The position numbers and the translations under genes were made by a program. The notes under the pieces are model-generated. The model worked only from the letters and a program-made list of their open reading frames with translations. It made no database searches and was not told where the DNA came from. Shown here piece by piece: positions 1 through 5,186 of a DNA stretch of 7,997 nucleotides (position 1 is its first letter; every line of letters starts with the position of its first letter). The DNA comes from an uncultured Clostridia bacterium (lineage in GTDB: Bacteria > Bacillota > Clostridia > TANB77 > CAG-508): contig CANQMG010000065.1 of assembly GCA_947624925.1 (NCBI GenBank), positions 1 through 7,997 on the forward strand. Direction: 5' to 3'.

Positions 1-4
1 TTTT

Positions 5-9
5 CTCCT
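5..9 (-). promoter_or_regulatory. Ribosome binding site of a gene beyond the left edge
   Basis: The minus strand reads TAGGAGAAAA up to the first base of the window. AGGAG is a near-perfect Shine-Dalgarno sequence with only four bases after it, so a minus-strand start codon should lie a few bases outside the window. The gene itself cannot be seen. This makes roughly 1-277 the upstream region of that gene. Confidence 0.6.
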
Positions 10-44
10 ATTTTTAATTAAAAACATTTTATCACAATCTAAAC

Positions 45-110
45 ATTATTACTATAAATTATAAGAATAATCAAAAAATTTCTATACACTAAAATTTTAT
101 ACATTTTGAA
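45..110 (-). promoter_or_regulatory. Candidate promoters for the gene beyond the left edge
   Basis: Two weak sigma-A-like pairs can be read on the minus strand: TTGATT (69-74), an 18-base spacer and AATAAT (45-50); and TTCAAA (105-110), an 18-base spacer and TATAGA (81-86). The second lies in a 22-base sequence that recurs with one mismatch at the HIT gene promoter (1451-1472). In DNA this AT-rich such matches occur by chance, so either, both or neither may work. Confidence 0.25.
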
Positions 111-145
111 TAAAGCAGCTATTCCTTGCTATTAGCCACTTTTTT

Positions 146-159
146 ATAACAAATGTTCG
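146..159 (-). promoter_or_regulatory. Possible LexA (SOS) box, imperfect
   Basis: The minus strand reads CGAACATTTGTTAT. The Gram-positive LexA/DinR site is built on CGAAC-N4-GTTYG or a close variant. The left half-site and the GTT are present, but the final bases of the right half-site are wrong. It lies about 145 bases upstream of the presumed start of the left-edge gene, far for a LexA operator. Suggestive only. Confidence 0.2.
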
Positions 160-252
160 GTTTTGAAATTCTATTAATTTTTATTTAAAATTTAAGATAT
201 CCATTTTTTCAAAACAGCCCCTCTCTCCTACTTTAGTGATATTTTGTTTTAC

Positions 253-278
253 ATTATAGAATTCTCATATTCTATAAT
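253..278 (-). terminator. Hairpin at the stop codon of the small membrane gene
   Basis: Perfect 10-bp inverted repeat, ATTATAGAAT at 253-262 and ATTCTATAAT at 269-278, with a 6-base loop. It overlaps the stop codon of the gene at 278-520. There is no uninterrupted T-run after the stem on either strand, and the stem is almost all A/T, so as an intrinsic terminator it would be weak. It may instead protect the 3' end of the mRNA. Confidence 0.35.
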
Positions 279-520
279 TATTTGTTATCATTATTATTCT
301 CATTATCATTGTCAAATAGTACTGGAATAAGTAATAATACTATAACAACATACAAACCATAAGAAGGTATTTTAGTAATAAAACCACTTTCTATATTATT
401 GACATTAATATAAATAGAAATTGCTATCATTGCTATTAGTACAATTAATTGAAGAACAACACAAATTTTTTGTAATTTTGTTCCCTTAATCTGTATTAAT
501 TTCTTCTTTTTTTTATCCAT
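278..520 (-). CDS. Small two-helix membrane protein, unknown
   Basis: 80 residues, not recognised. The N-terminus is very basic (five consecutive lysines at 3-7). Two hydrophobic segments follow, at about 19-40 and 54-69, separated by a short polar loop, and the last dozen residues are almost all Asn, Asp, Glu and Lys. The positive N-terminus suggests both ends are cytoplasmic. The ATG is preceded by AAAGGGGG at a 7-8 base spacing, and just upstream lies a good sigma-A promoter (541-568), so I take this as a real single-gene unit despite its size. No catalytic or binding motif is visible, and no toxin or regulator function can be assigned. The decayed sequence upstream suggests an accessory spot. 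Confidence 0.65.
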   Translation of the reverse strand: MDKKKKKLIQIKGTKLQKICVVLQLIVLIAMIAISIYINVNNIESGFITKIPSYGLYVVIVLLLIPVLFDNDNENNNDNK

Positions 521-540
521 AATTACACCCCCTTTATATT

Positions 541-568
541 ATTATACAGAATAGATTATTTTTTTCAA
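541..568 (-). promoter_or_regulatory. Sigma-A promoter of the small membrane gene
   Basis: On the minus strand TTGAAA (563-568) and a perfect TATAAT (541-546) are separated by 16 bases. Transcription would start near 534, giving a leader of about 14 bases with the AAAGGGGG ribosome binding site at its very start. This is one of the best promoter matches in the window. Confidence 0.6.
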
Positions 569-585
569 CATTTAAATATAAGAAA

Positions 586-890
586 TTATAGTAATTGTTC
601 TAATATTTTATCAATATTAGGGAAAATAATATTTTTAATTCCATAACCATAATGGAGTGTGTATATATCAATATGGTTATACTTATTTTTTCTCCAATTT
701 ATTTAATAATTTTACATCTTTTCTTTATTTCTTCTTCGCCACAGTTAATTTTATAGTAATCAAAAAATATGCTATCAATCTTCTCTTTATTGTGTTTATT
801 CATATCAAAATAAATAATAGGTTCATAAACCACCTTATATAGTAGATATTCCGATTTTACTTTTTTAAATCCTAATCTTTTATAAAATAT
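586..890 (-). pseudogene. Remnant of a GNAT acetyltransferase C-terminus
   Basis: An open minus-strand frame of 63 codons (699-890) has no start codon at its upstream end and begins directly after an in-frame TAA, with FYKRLGF in its first eight residues. That motif is the hallmark of the last part of the GNAT fold (acetyl-CoA-dependent N-acetyltransferases). It is followed by a charged helical tail ending EEEIKKRCKIIK. After its stop, a second frame stays open to 586-588 and reads in a protein-like way (HYGYGIKNIIFPNIDKILEQ), which may be the original end of the protein after a frameshift near 690-700. The acetyl-CoA-binding half expected upstream is missing: the remnant starts only 22 bases after the HIT stop codon. 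Best read as a decayed, 5'-truncated gene. The GNAT assignment rests on one motif and layout. Confidence 0.5.
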
Positions 891-912
891 TTACAAATAT
901 ATTATTAATCAT

Positions 913-1419
913 TTAATATAACTTTTTCCTTAATTGTTGAAGTTTTTCTCTATCTTCTTTATATTCAAATCTTGGTTTTACAAAATTTTTTGCACCTCTT
1001 TTTTCAAATGAATATCTAGGAATCAATTGTATATGAAAATGATTCATTGGTCCATCACACATTGTACATAAATATACACTTTCTGCCTTATAAATTTCTT
1101 TCAAAGCCTTCATTACTTTTTTTGCTAATATAAATATCTCTTTGCAAGTTTTATCATCTATTTCCATCATATCTTTATAATGTTCCTTCGTACTTATTGC
1201 TGTATGTCCATTTGCTCTTGGATTTCCAACTAAAAAACATTCAAATTTATCATTTTCAAAGATTATTTTATCTGTTTTATCTCCATATAAAATATGATTA
1301 TTTTTTTTATCGAAACAAGTAGGACATATTCCTGAATCAACAATATCTGCTACTGTAACTTTTCCATTTTTTATAAAATTAATAATTTCTTCATTATTAA
1401 ATTGTTTCAAATTATCCAT
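913..1419 (-). CDS. HIT-family nucleotide-binding protein, HxHxQ type
   Basis: 168 residues of the histidine-triad superfamily, whose members hydrolyse or transfer nucleotidyl groups (Ap4A hydrolases and phosphorylases, nucleoside phosphoramidases, GalT). Visible landmarks are a Cys pair CPTC (32-35), the GHTAISTKEH stretch (71-80) matching the family's GHxLIxPKxH, and the active-site loop NHFHIQLIPR (126-135). The third His of the classical HxHxH is Gln131, giving HxHxQ as in GalT and Ap4A phosphorylases, where His129 would be the nucleophile. The Cys pair with His72 or His80 may bind zinc as in GalT; a second pair, C118 and C121, precedes the active site. It is far shorter than GalT and lacks its second half. 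The start is set by GAGGG six bases upstream of ATG and by a promoter 20 bases further up. Substrate unknown; probably a cytoplasmic, single-gene transcript. Confidence 0.85.
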   Translation of the reverse strand: MDNLKQFNNEEIINFIKNGKVTVADIVDSGICPTCFDKKNNHILYGDKTDKIIFENDKFECFLVGNPRANGHTAISTKEHYKDMMEIDDKTCKEIFILAKKVMKALKEIYKAESVYLCTMCDGPMNHFHIQLIPRYSFEKRGAKNFVKPRFEYKEDREKLQQLRKKLY

Positions 1420-1439
1420 TTTTATCCCTCATTATATAT

Positions 1440-1468
1440 AAAATATCATTAATTTTATACATTTTCAA
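1440..1468 (-). promoter_or_regulatory. Putative sigma-A promoter of the HIT gene
   Basis: TTGAAA (1463-1468), 17-base spacer, TATTTT (1440-1445) on the minus strand. The start of transcription would be near 1433, leaving a leader of about 14 bases that carries the GAGGG binding site. The -35 box sits in the centre of a perfect 10-bp inverted repeat (1453-1462 and 1474-1483). Confidence 0.4.
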
Positions 1469-1483
1469 TAAATATGTATAAAA
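1453..1483. repeat. Inverted repeat around the HIT gene -35 box
   Basis: TTTTATACAT at 1453-1462 and ATGTATAAAA at 1474-1483 are perfect reverse complements with an 11-base spacer containing the TTGAAA hexamer. Such placement fits a repressor operator, but the arms are almost all A/T, so chance or an extension of the neighbouring terminator hairpins is equally possible. Confidence 0.35.
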
Positions 1484-1529
1484 AATAAAAAATTATATAT
1501 ATTTTTAAAATATATATAATTTTTTATTT
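1483..1529 (-). terminator. Long A/T palindrome, probable terminator of the rho operon
   Basis: Bases 1483-1505 and 1507-1529 form a perfect 23-bp inverted repeat around a single central base, all A and T. Both arms end in A/T runs, so the RNA from either strand would fold into a long hairpin with U-rich stretches. It lies after the gene ending at 1611 and before the HIT promoter, where a terminator is expected. With no G-C pairs its efficiency is uncertain; extrusion as a cruciform in DNA is also conceivable. Confidence 0.45.
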
Positions 1530-1534
1530 AAAAT

Positions 1535-1559
1535 TTACTATAATTTATTCTTATAGTAA
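1535..1559 (-). repeat. Second hairpin downstream of the rho operon
   Basis: TTACTATAA (1535-1543) and TTATAGTAA (1551-1559) form a perfect 9-bp stem with a 7-base loop. On the minus strand it comes just before the 23-bp A/T palindrome, so a transcript leaving the rho operon would meet two hairpins in a row. Confidence 0.4.
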
Positions 1560-1610
1560 CTTTCAGATTGGTAAATAGTTCCCTAAGGATTCGGTATCTT
1601 CATATATATT

Positions 1611-2324
1611 TTATTTTATTTTTGATACTATTTCGTTATATTGGTTGCTTAATATTTCTGAATAAAATACTAACTGATCATTTTCAATTTTCCAACTTCT
1701 TTTGTTTTTTGCAAGAAAATTAACGATTTCTTCTTCATTTTCTATCAAGGCTTTAACATCATTTAAATTTTTTACAATATCATCTTTAGCAGATTCCATT
1801 TCAGATAAATTATCTCCTATTGTATATTTCTTATAAAGATTTGTATAATATTCATCTAATTCAGTATCTTTTATATAAGATAGAGCAACTTCTTCTGTAA
1901 GATAATTAGAAAAATTATTTAAAATTGTATCTAAAGAAGTTTTTGATTCACTTAATTTCTTTTTTGTATTAGTAAAATCTGGACCATCCTCCTTGATGTT
2001 CTCAACATTTACTGCATTTATTAAAGTGTCATCATTTATTAGAGTGTCAAATTGTTTCATATAGTTTACAAAATCTCCAGAATAATCTTTTACGGCCTTT
2101 TCTACTTTTGCATAATCATCTGTAGTGACAATTGTAGATATTTTTTGGTCCAAAGATTCATAATCTAGTGGATAATTGTTTAATAAAGTATTTAATGAAT
2201 CTAGTTCCTTTCCTAATTTTTCTTCTTGTTTTAAATCAGATGTAACCATAAATATTATTGCTGCTATACATACTATTACTAAAATAGCAATAACAAAAAG
2301 TATTATTTTTGTTTTCTTTTTCAT
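1611..2324 (-). CDS. Membrane-anchored helical protein of unknown function, coupled to rho
   Basis: 237 residues, family not recognised. A lysine-rich start (KKKTK) and one hydrophobic segment at about 7-28 make an uncleaved signal anchor; Cys19 is not in a proper lipobox. The remaining 200 residues should lie outside the membrane and are rich in Lys, Glu, Asp, Asn and Leu with few prolines or aromatics, so a helical or coiled-coil stalk is likely. No catalytic motif is seen. The ATG overlaps the rho stop as ATGA, and its perfect AAAGGAGG binding site (2334-2341) is made of the last rho codons (KGGK), so translation is coupled to rho and the two are one operon. After the TAA the same frame stays open for 15 more codons (1563-1610), possibly an eroded tail. 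A role in envelope or sporulation is possible but unsupported. Confidence 0.8.
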   Translation of the reverse strand: MKKKTKIILFVIAILVIVCIAAIIFMVTSDLKQEEKLGKELDSLNTLLNNYPLDYESLDQKISTIVTTDDYAKVEKAVKDYSGDFVNYMKQFDTLINDDTLINAVNVENIKEDGPDFTNTKKKLSESKTSLDTILNNFSNYLTEEVALSYIKDTELDEYYTNLYKKYTIGDNLSEMESAKDDIVKNLNDVKALIENEEEIVNFLAKNKRSWKIENDQLVFYSEILSNQYNEIVSKIK

Positions 2325-3643
2325 ATATTTTTTCCTCCTTTAAAATATTTCATTTTTTCTAAAAATTCTTCATTTGTTTTTGTATTTATAATTTGGTCTA
2401 TTAACTGTTCTGTTATTTCTGATACATTCATACTTGACATTGCTTTTCTTAATGCAAATACTGTTTCTAATTCTTTTTGTGATAATAGTAAGTCTTCTCT
2501 TCTTGTTCCTGATTTATTTATATCAATTGCTGGAAATATTCTTTTTTCTGATAATTTTCTATCTAAGTGTACTTCCATATTACCTGTTCCCTTAAATTCT
2601 TCGAAAATAACATCATCCATTTTACTTCCAGTTTCAATTAAAGCTGTAGCAAGTATAGTTAAACTTCCACCATTTTCTATATTTCTTGCTGCACCAAAAA
2701 ATCTTTTTGGTTTATGTAGTGCACTTGGGTCTAATCCACCAGATAATGTTCTTCCTGATGTAGGAATAACGAGATTATAAGCTCTTGCAAGTCTAGTAAT
2801 ACTATCTAATAATATAACAACATCTTTCTTTTGTTCTGTTAATCTTTTAGCTCTTTCTAGTACCATTTCGGCAACTTTTACATGATGTTCTGGAACTTCA
2901 TCAAATGTTGAATAAATAACATCTCCCTTTATTGATCTTTTCATATCTGTAACTTCTTCAGGTCTTTCATCAATTAATAGTACAATTAATGTGACTTCAG
3001 GATTATTTGTAGTTATGCTATTTGCTATCTTTTTTAGCAATGTTGTTTTACCAACTTTAGGCTGAGCTACAATCATTCCTCTTTGACCTTTTCCAACAGG
3101 AGACATTAAATCTATAATTCTCATAGCATATTCGTTTGGTACTGTTTCTAATTTTAATCTTTCATCTGGATATATTGGAATTAAGTCATCAAAACTTTTT
3201 CTTTTATAAGCCATATCTGGAGAATCTCCATTAACATCTCCAACATAAATTAATGCTGGAAATTTTTCTCCTTCTTTTGGAGTTCTAGCAATTCCTTTAA
3301 TTTTATCACCAGTATTTAATCTAAATCTTTTAATTTGAACAGGTGATATATATACATCTTTTGGACTAGGTAAATAGTTGTCCCCTCTTAAAAATCCATA
3401 ACCATCTGGCAAAACTTCTAATATTCCTTCAACTATTTCGTCATCTTCATTTGTAACTTTATATTCTGAGCCATCATTGTTTTCAGTATTTTCACTATTT
3501 TCATTATTAATATTATTAGTATTTGAATTATTCTCATTCATAAGTTCAATTAATTCTTCTTTCTTTAGTTTTGAAATATTTTTTAATCCTTTTTCTTTTG
3601 CAAGCTCCCTTAACTCAATTAAAGTATAATTTTCTAAATTCAT
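2321..3643 (-). CDS. rho: Transcription termination factor Rho
   Basis: 440 residues. Rho is the hexameric RNA-dependent ATPase that binds C-rich nascent RNA and pulls it from RNA polymerase. In order: Rho_N helical domain (about 5-35); an Asn-rich linker (36-58, 12 of 23 residues Asn); a cold-shock-like RNA-binding domain (about 68-135) with GYGFLR (81-86) and DVYIS (96-100); then the ATPase core with Walker A AQPKVGKTT (193-201), catalytic Glu in DERPEE (E226), Walker B VVILLD (275-280), Q-loop region around PTSGRTLSGG (294-303), R-loop around TGSKMDD (338-344), and the arginine finger in SGTRRED (R381). All key residues are present and length is usual, so the enzyme should be active. AGGGGG stands 7 bases before the ATG. 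It follows divIC after 174 bases that hold a weak terminator and a candidate promoter, and overlaps the next gene by four bases. Confidence 0.97.
   Translation of the reverse strand: MNLENYTLIELRELAKEKGLKNISKLKKEELIELMNENNSNTNNINNENSENTENNDGSEYKVTNEDDEIVEGILEVLPDGYGFLRGDNYLPSPKDVYISPVQIKRFRLNTGDKIKGIARTPKEGEKFPALIYVGDVNGDSPDMAYKRKSFDDLIPIYPDERLKLETVPNEYAMRIIDLMSPVGKGQRGMIVAQPKVGKTTLLKKIANSITTNNPEVTLIVLLIDERPEEVTDMKRSIKGDVIYSTFDEVPEHHVKVAEMVLERAKRLTEQKKDVVILLDSITRLARAYNLVIPTSGRTLSGGLDPSALHKPKRFFGAARNIENGGSLTILATALIETGSKMDDVIFEEFKGTGNMEVHLDRKLSEKRIFPAIDINKSGTRREDLLLSQKELETVFALRKAMSSMNVSEITEQLIDQIINTKTNEEFLEKMKYFKGGKNI
2334..2341 (-). promoter_or_regulatory. Shine-Dalgarno site inside the end of rho
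   Basis: AAAGGAGG on the minus strand, 9 bases before the ATG at 2322-2324, encodes the Lys-Gly-Gly of Rho's C-terminal KGGKNI. It decides the start of the downstream gene and shows that rho and that gene are translated in coupled fashion. Confidence 0.8.
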
Positions 3644-3669
3644 AATATGCCCCCTATATATTATTATTT

Positions 3670-3697
3670 ATTATATTTTTACTTGGAATAATTTAAG
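3670..3697 (-). promoter_or_regulatory. Candidate promoter of rho
   Basis: A perfect TATAAT (3670-3675) lies 16 bases after CTTAAA (3692-3697) on the minus strand, placing a transcript start about 20 bases before the rho ATG. The -35 box is poor. Another possible pair further upstream is TTGTAT with TATATA or TATATT near 3720-3750. I favour a promoter in this gap, but not strongly either box. Confidence 0.3.
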
Positions 3698-3753
3698 ATT
3701 AAAATTATAAAATGAAAAATAAATATATAATTTTTTTGTTTTATAATACAATA

Positions 3754-3770
3754 AAGCGACAATGTCGCCT
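3754..3770 (-). terminator. Weak stem-loop after divIC
   Basis: GCGAC (3756-3760) and GTCGC (3764-3768) pair with a 3-base loop. On the minus-strand RNA the stem extends by a G-U and an A-U pair to 7 bp; on the plus strand the same position is an A-C mismatch, which favours minus-strand function. These are the most GC-rich bases in the gap. The tail on the minus strand is TTT followed by mixed A/T, so it is at best a partial terminator between divIC and rho. Confidence 0.45.
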
Positions 3771-3817
3771 ATCCTTTTAATAAAATAAGACATTATAAAA
3801 TTTTATTATTAAATAAA

Positions 3818-4102
3818 TTATTTTGTAATATCCTTATATACCCTTTCATTTGGTAAATACATGTCCAATTTTTCTCTTGCAACAGTTTCTATGTATTCTT
3901 TAGAATCTAAATTGTTTTTAGTTTCAGTTAATGTTTTATTATCTTCTTTTAATTCGTCAACTTTACTTGCATAATATTCTTTTTCTTTGCTATAAGAATT
4001 TAATGTTTTTTGTTGATTTAATAATATAATAAAAACATATGCTATTATACATATTAATATTAATTTTTTAATTATTTTTTTATAGTTTAGCTTTTTTTTC
4101 AT
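3818..4102 (-). CDS. divIC: Septum formation initiator, DivIC/FtsB family
   Basis: 94 residues of the bitopic division protein that joins FtsL and DivIB/FtsQ to regulate septal wall synthesis. A basic N-terminus is followed by one membrane helix (about 13-29), a coiled coil (about 34-66) and the family motif SKEYIETVAREKLDMYLP (67-84), which closely matches DivIC/FtsB proteins. It follows yabP and yabQ as in Bacillus, supporting DivIC rather than FtsL. Bacillus DivIC is somewhat longer. No good Shine-Dalgarno sits next to the ATG: AAAGGA is about 19 bases away and GTGAG about 11. An upstream GTG is out of frame, so I keep this start. It has a 99-base gap from yabQ and may have its own promoter, which I could not place. 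Confidence 0.92.
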   Translation of the reverse strand: MKKKLNYKKIIKKLILICIIAYVFIILLNQQKTLNSYSKEKEYYASKVDELKEDNKTLTETKNNLDSKEYIETVAREKLDMYLPNERVYKDITK

Positions 4103-4159
4103 AAGTAATATTACTCACATTCCTTTGTATTAAATCTTGTTTGCTTACGGAAACTACAC

Positions 4160-4185
4160 TTATATTATTCTACACAATAATATAA
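4160..4185. repeat. Hairpin between yabQ and divIC
   Basis: TTATATTATT (4160-4169) and AATAATATAA (4176-4185) make a perfect 10-bp A/T stem with loop CTACAC. On the minus strand it is followed by AGTGTAG and no T-run, so it does not look like an intrinsic terminator. It could separate yabQ and divIC mRNAs by processing or be incidental. Confidence 0.3.
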
Positions 4186-4201
4186 AATCCTTTATTATTA
4201 T

Positions 4202-4708
4202 TCAATTTTCTTGAATTTTTTGTTTTTTAGTTTTATTTTTAGAAATTAAAAGTAATTTTTTTAATTTTTTTGACGAAAATTTTCTTAAATTTATAAAGCA
4301 AAAAAATATAGGTTTAAAAAGAATTTTTGTAAATAATTTATTAATTAATCTAATAGGATATAATATTATTTTTGCTATCCATGTTATTATATTTTTAATA
4401 ATTGAAATTATGTATACATTTATTTTTATAAAATATTTACTTAAAATAAGCATATATGCTATAACACCAATTAGTATTGATATAAATATATATATTCTTA
4501 TTTCTCCATTGTTGAATGTAAATATAGAATATAAAAGTATTAAACCAGTTAAAATCCAAAATATAATATCTTCTATGTATGTTATAAAATCAGGTGTTTT
4601 GAAACTTTTTCTAAGTATTCTAAAAACATCAAATAATATTCCTATAATAAATCCATTTAATAAGAATATTATGAATAAATATATTTGTTGTAAATTATTT
4701 GCATACAT
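4202..4708 (-). CDS. yabQ: Spore cortex protein YabQ
   Basis: 168 residues of the YabQ family, a mother-cell membrane protein of the forespore outer membrane needed for cortex formation in Bacillus. Four hydrophobic helices are visible at about 8-27, 46-64, 72-94 and 98-118, followed by a strongly basic C-terminal tail. The first helix carries the family-like pattern NGFIIGILFDVFRILRK (18-34). It begins 8 bases after the yabP stop, with AGGTGA in that gap as its binding site. Order and overlap with yabP and divIC match the Bacillus locus. In Bacillus transcription is by sigma-E in the mother cell; I could not find a convincing sigma-E site here. Confidence 0.88.
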   Translation of the reverse strand: MYANNLQQIYLFIIFLLNGFIIGILFDVFRILRKSFKTPDFITYIEDIIFWILTGLILLYSIFTFNNGEIRIYIFISILIGVIAYMLILSKYFIKINVYIISIIKNIITWIAKIILYPIRLINKLFTKILFKPIFFCFINLRKFSSKKLKKLLLISKNKTKKQKIQEN

Positions 4709-4716
4709 TGTATCAC

Positions 4717-5013
4717 CTATTTAAATATTTTGCCTAAAAGACTTCCACCTTTTTTCTCCATATCTCTGTCGCTATAAGCAAGTGAAGATATATCCCCTTC
4801 AACAATTACTTCTGAAGTGTCTATACTTAATTTATTAATTCTTAGGTTTTCTCCTTTTACATTTAGTAAACCTAATTCTGTTTCTACAATTACCACTTGA
4901 TCATCAAAGCTTAATACATCTAATACACCAGAAATGCTAAGCTTGCCTCTATTTTCTAAAACAAGATTTTGAATAATATTATTGGAAACATTTTTTCTTT
5001 CCTCTATCGTCAT
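4717..5013 (-). CDS. yabP: Sporulation protein YabP
   Basis: 98 residues, close to the usual length of about 100. YabP is a small mother-cell sporulation protein made with YabQ; its biochemical role is not established. The family's repeated beta pattern is clear: LSISGVLDVLSFDDQVV (25-41), TELGLLNVKGENLRINKL (45-62) and EVIVEGDISSLAYSD (68-82), followed by a short basic tail. GGGAGGG lies 8 bases before the ATG. It is the first gene after the strong terminator at 5093-5137, so a promoter must lie in the 80 bases between. TTCTAA with a 17-base spacer to TATATA is one weak option, but the expected sporulation sigma-factor site is not evident. Confidence 0.9.
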   Translation of the reverse strand: MTIEERKNVSNNIIQNLVLENRGKLSISGVLDVLSFDDQVVIVETELGLLNVKGENLRINKLSIDTSEVIVEGDISSLAYSDRDMEKKGGSLLGKIFK

Positions 5014-5092
5014 ATGTATATCCCTCCCTATATATTTAAATTAACTATAAAATATATATATTCCGTATTAATATGTTTTAGAACTATAAATA

Positions 5093-5137
5093 AATAAAAA
5101 AGAACCTAAATTGTTATTTAACAATCTAGATTCTTTT
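5093..5137 (-). terminator. Intrinsic terminator of the ABC exporter operon
   Basis: Arms 5098-5116 and 5119-5137 pair over 19 bp with a 2-base apex. At two positions the minus-strand RNA forms G-U pairs where the plus strand would have A-C mismatches, so the structure is built for minus-strand RNA. The stem is followed on the minus strand by a T-rich run (TTTTTTATTTATTT). It lies 50 bases after the permease stop. The plus-strand side also has TTTT, so some bidirectional activity is possible. Confidence 0.85.
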
Positions 5138-5186
5138 ATAATATTTTTAATTATCTCACTTGTTTAAGATTTTTAAAGATTATTCA

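Noticed and set aside
201..226. TTTCAAAACAGCCCC resembling the end of some insertion sequences
   Set aside because: No transposase, partner inverted repeat or target duplication is visible. A 9-bp inverted match at 160-168 is too short to define an element.
657..842. Plus-strand open frame of 61 codons
   Set aside because: It is the antisense shadow of the GNAT remnant, has no ribosome binding site and encodes an odd Phe/Tyr/Asn-rich peptide.
913..1419. Full galactose-1-phosphate uridylyltransferase
   Set aside because: HxHxQ fits GalT, but the protein is about half its length and no galactose genes are nearby.
2238..2324. Lipoprotein signal in the rho-linked protein
   Set aside because: Cys19 is preceded by Val-Ile-Val, not by a small residue at -1, and sits in the middle of the hydrophobic stretch.
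4410..4724. Plus-strand open frame opposite yabQ
   Set aside because: It lies wholly antisense to a well recognised gene, lacks a binding site, and its Ile-rich composition follows from the opposite strand.
5014..5092. Sigma-E promoter of yabP
   Set aside because: I looked for a -35/-10 pair of the sporulation type and found only loose A/T matches that would occur by chance.
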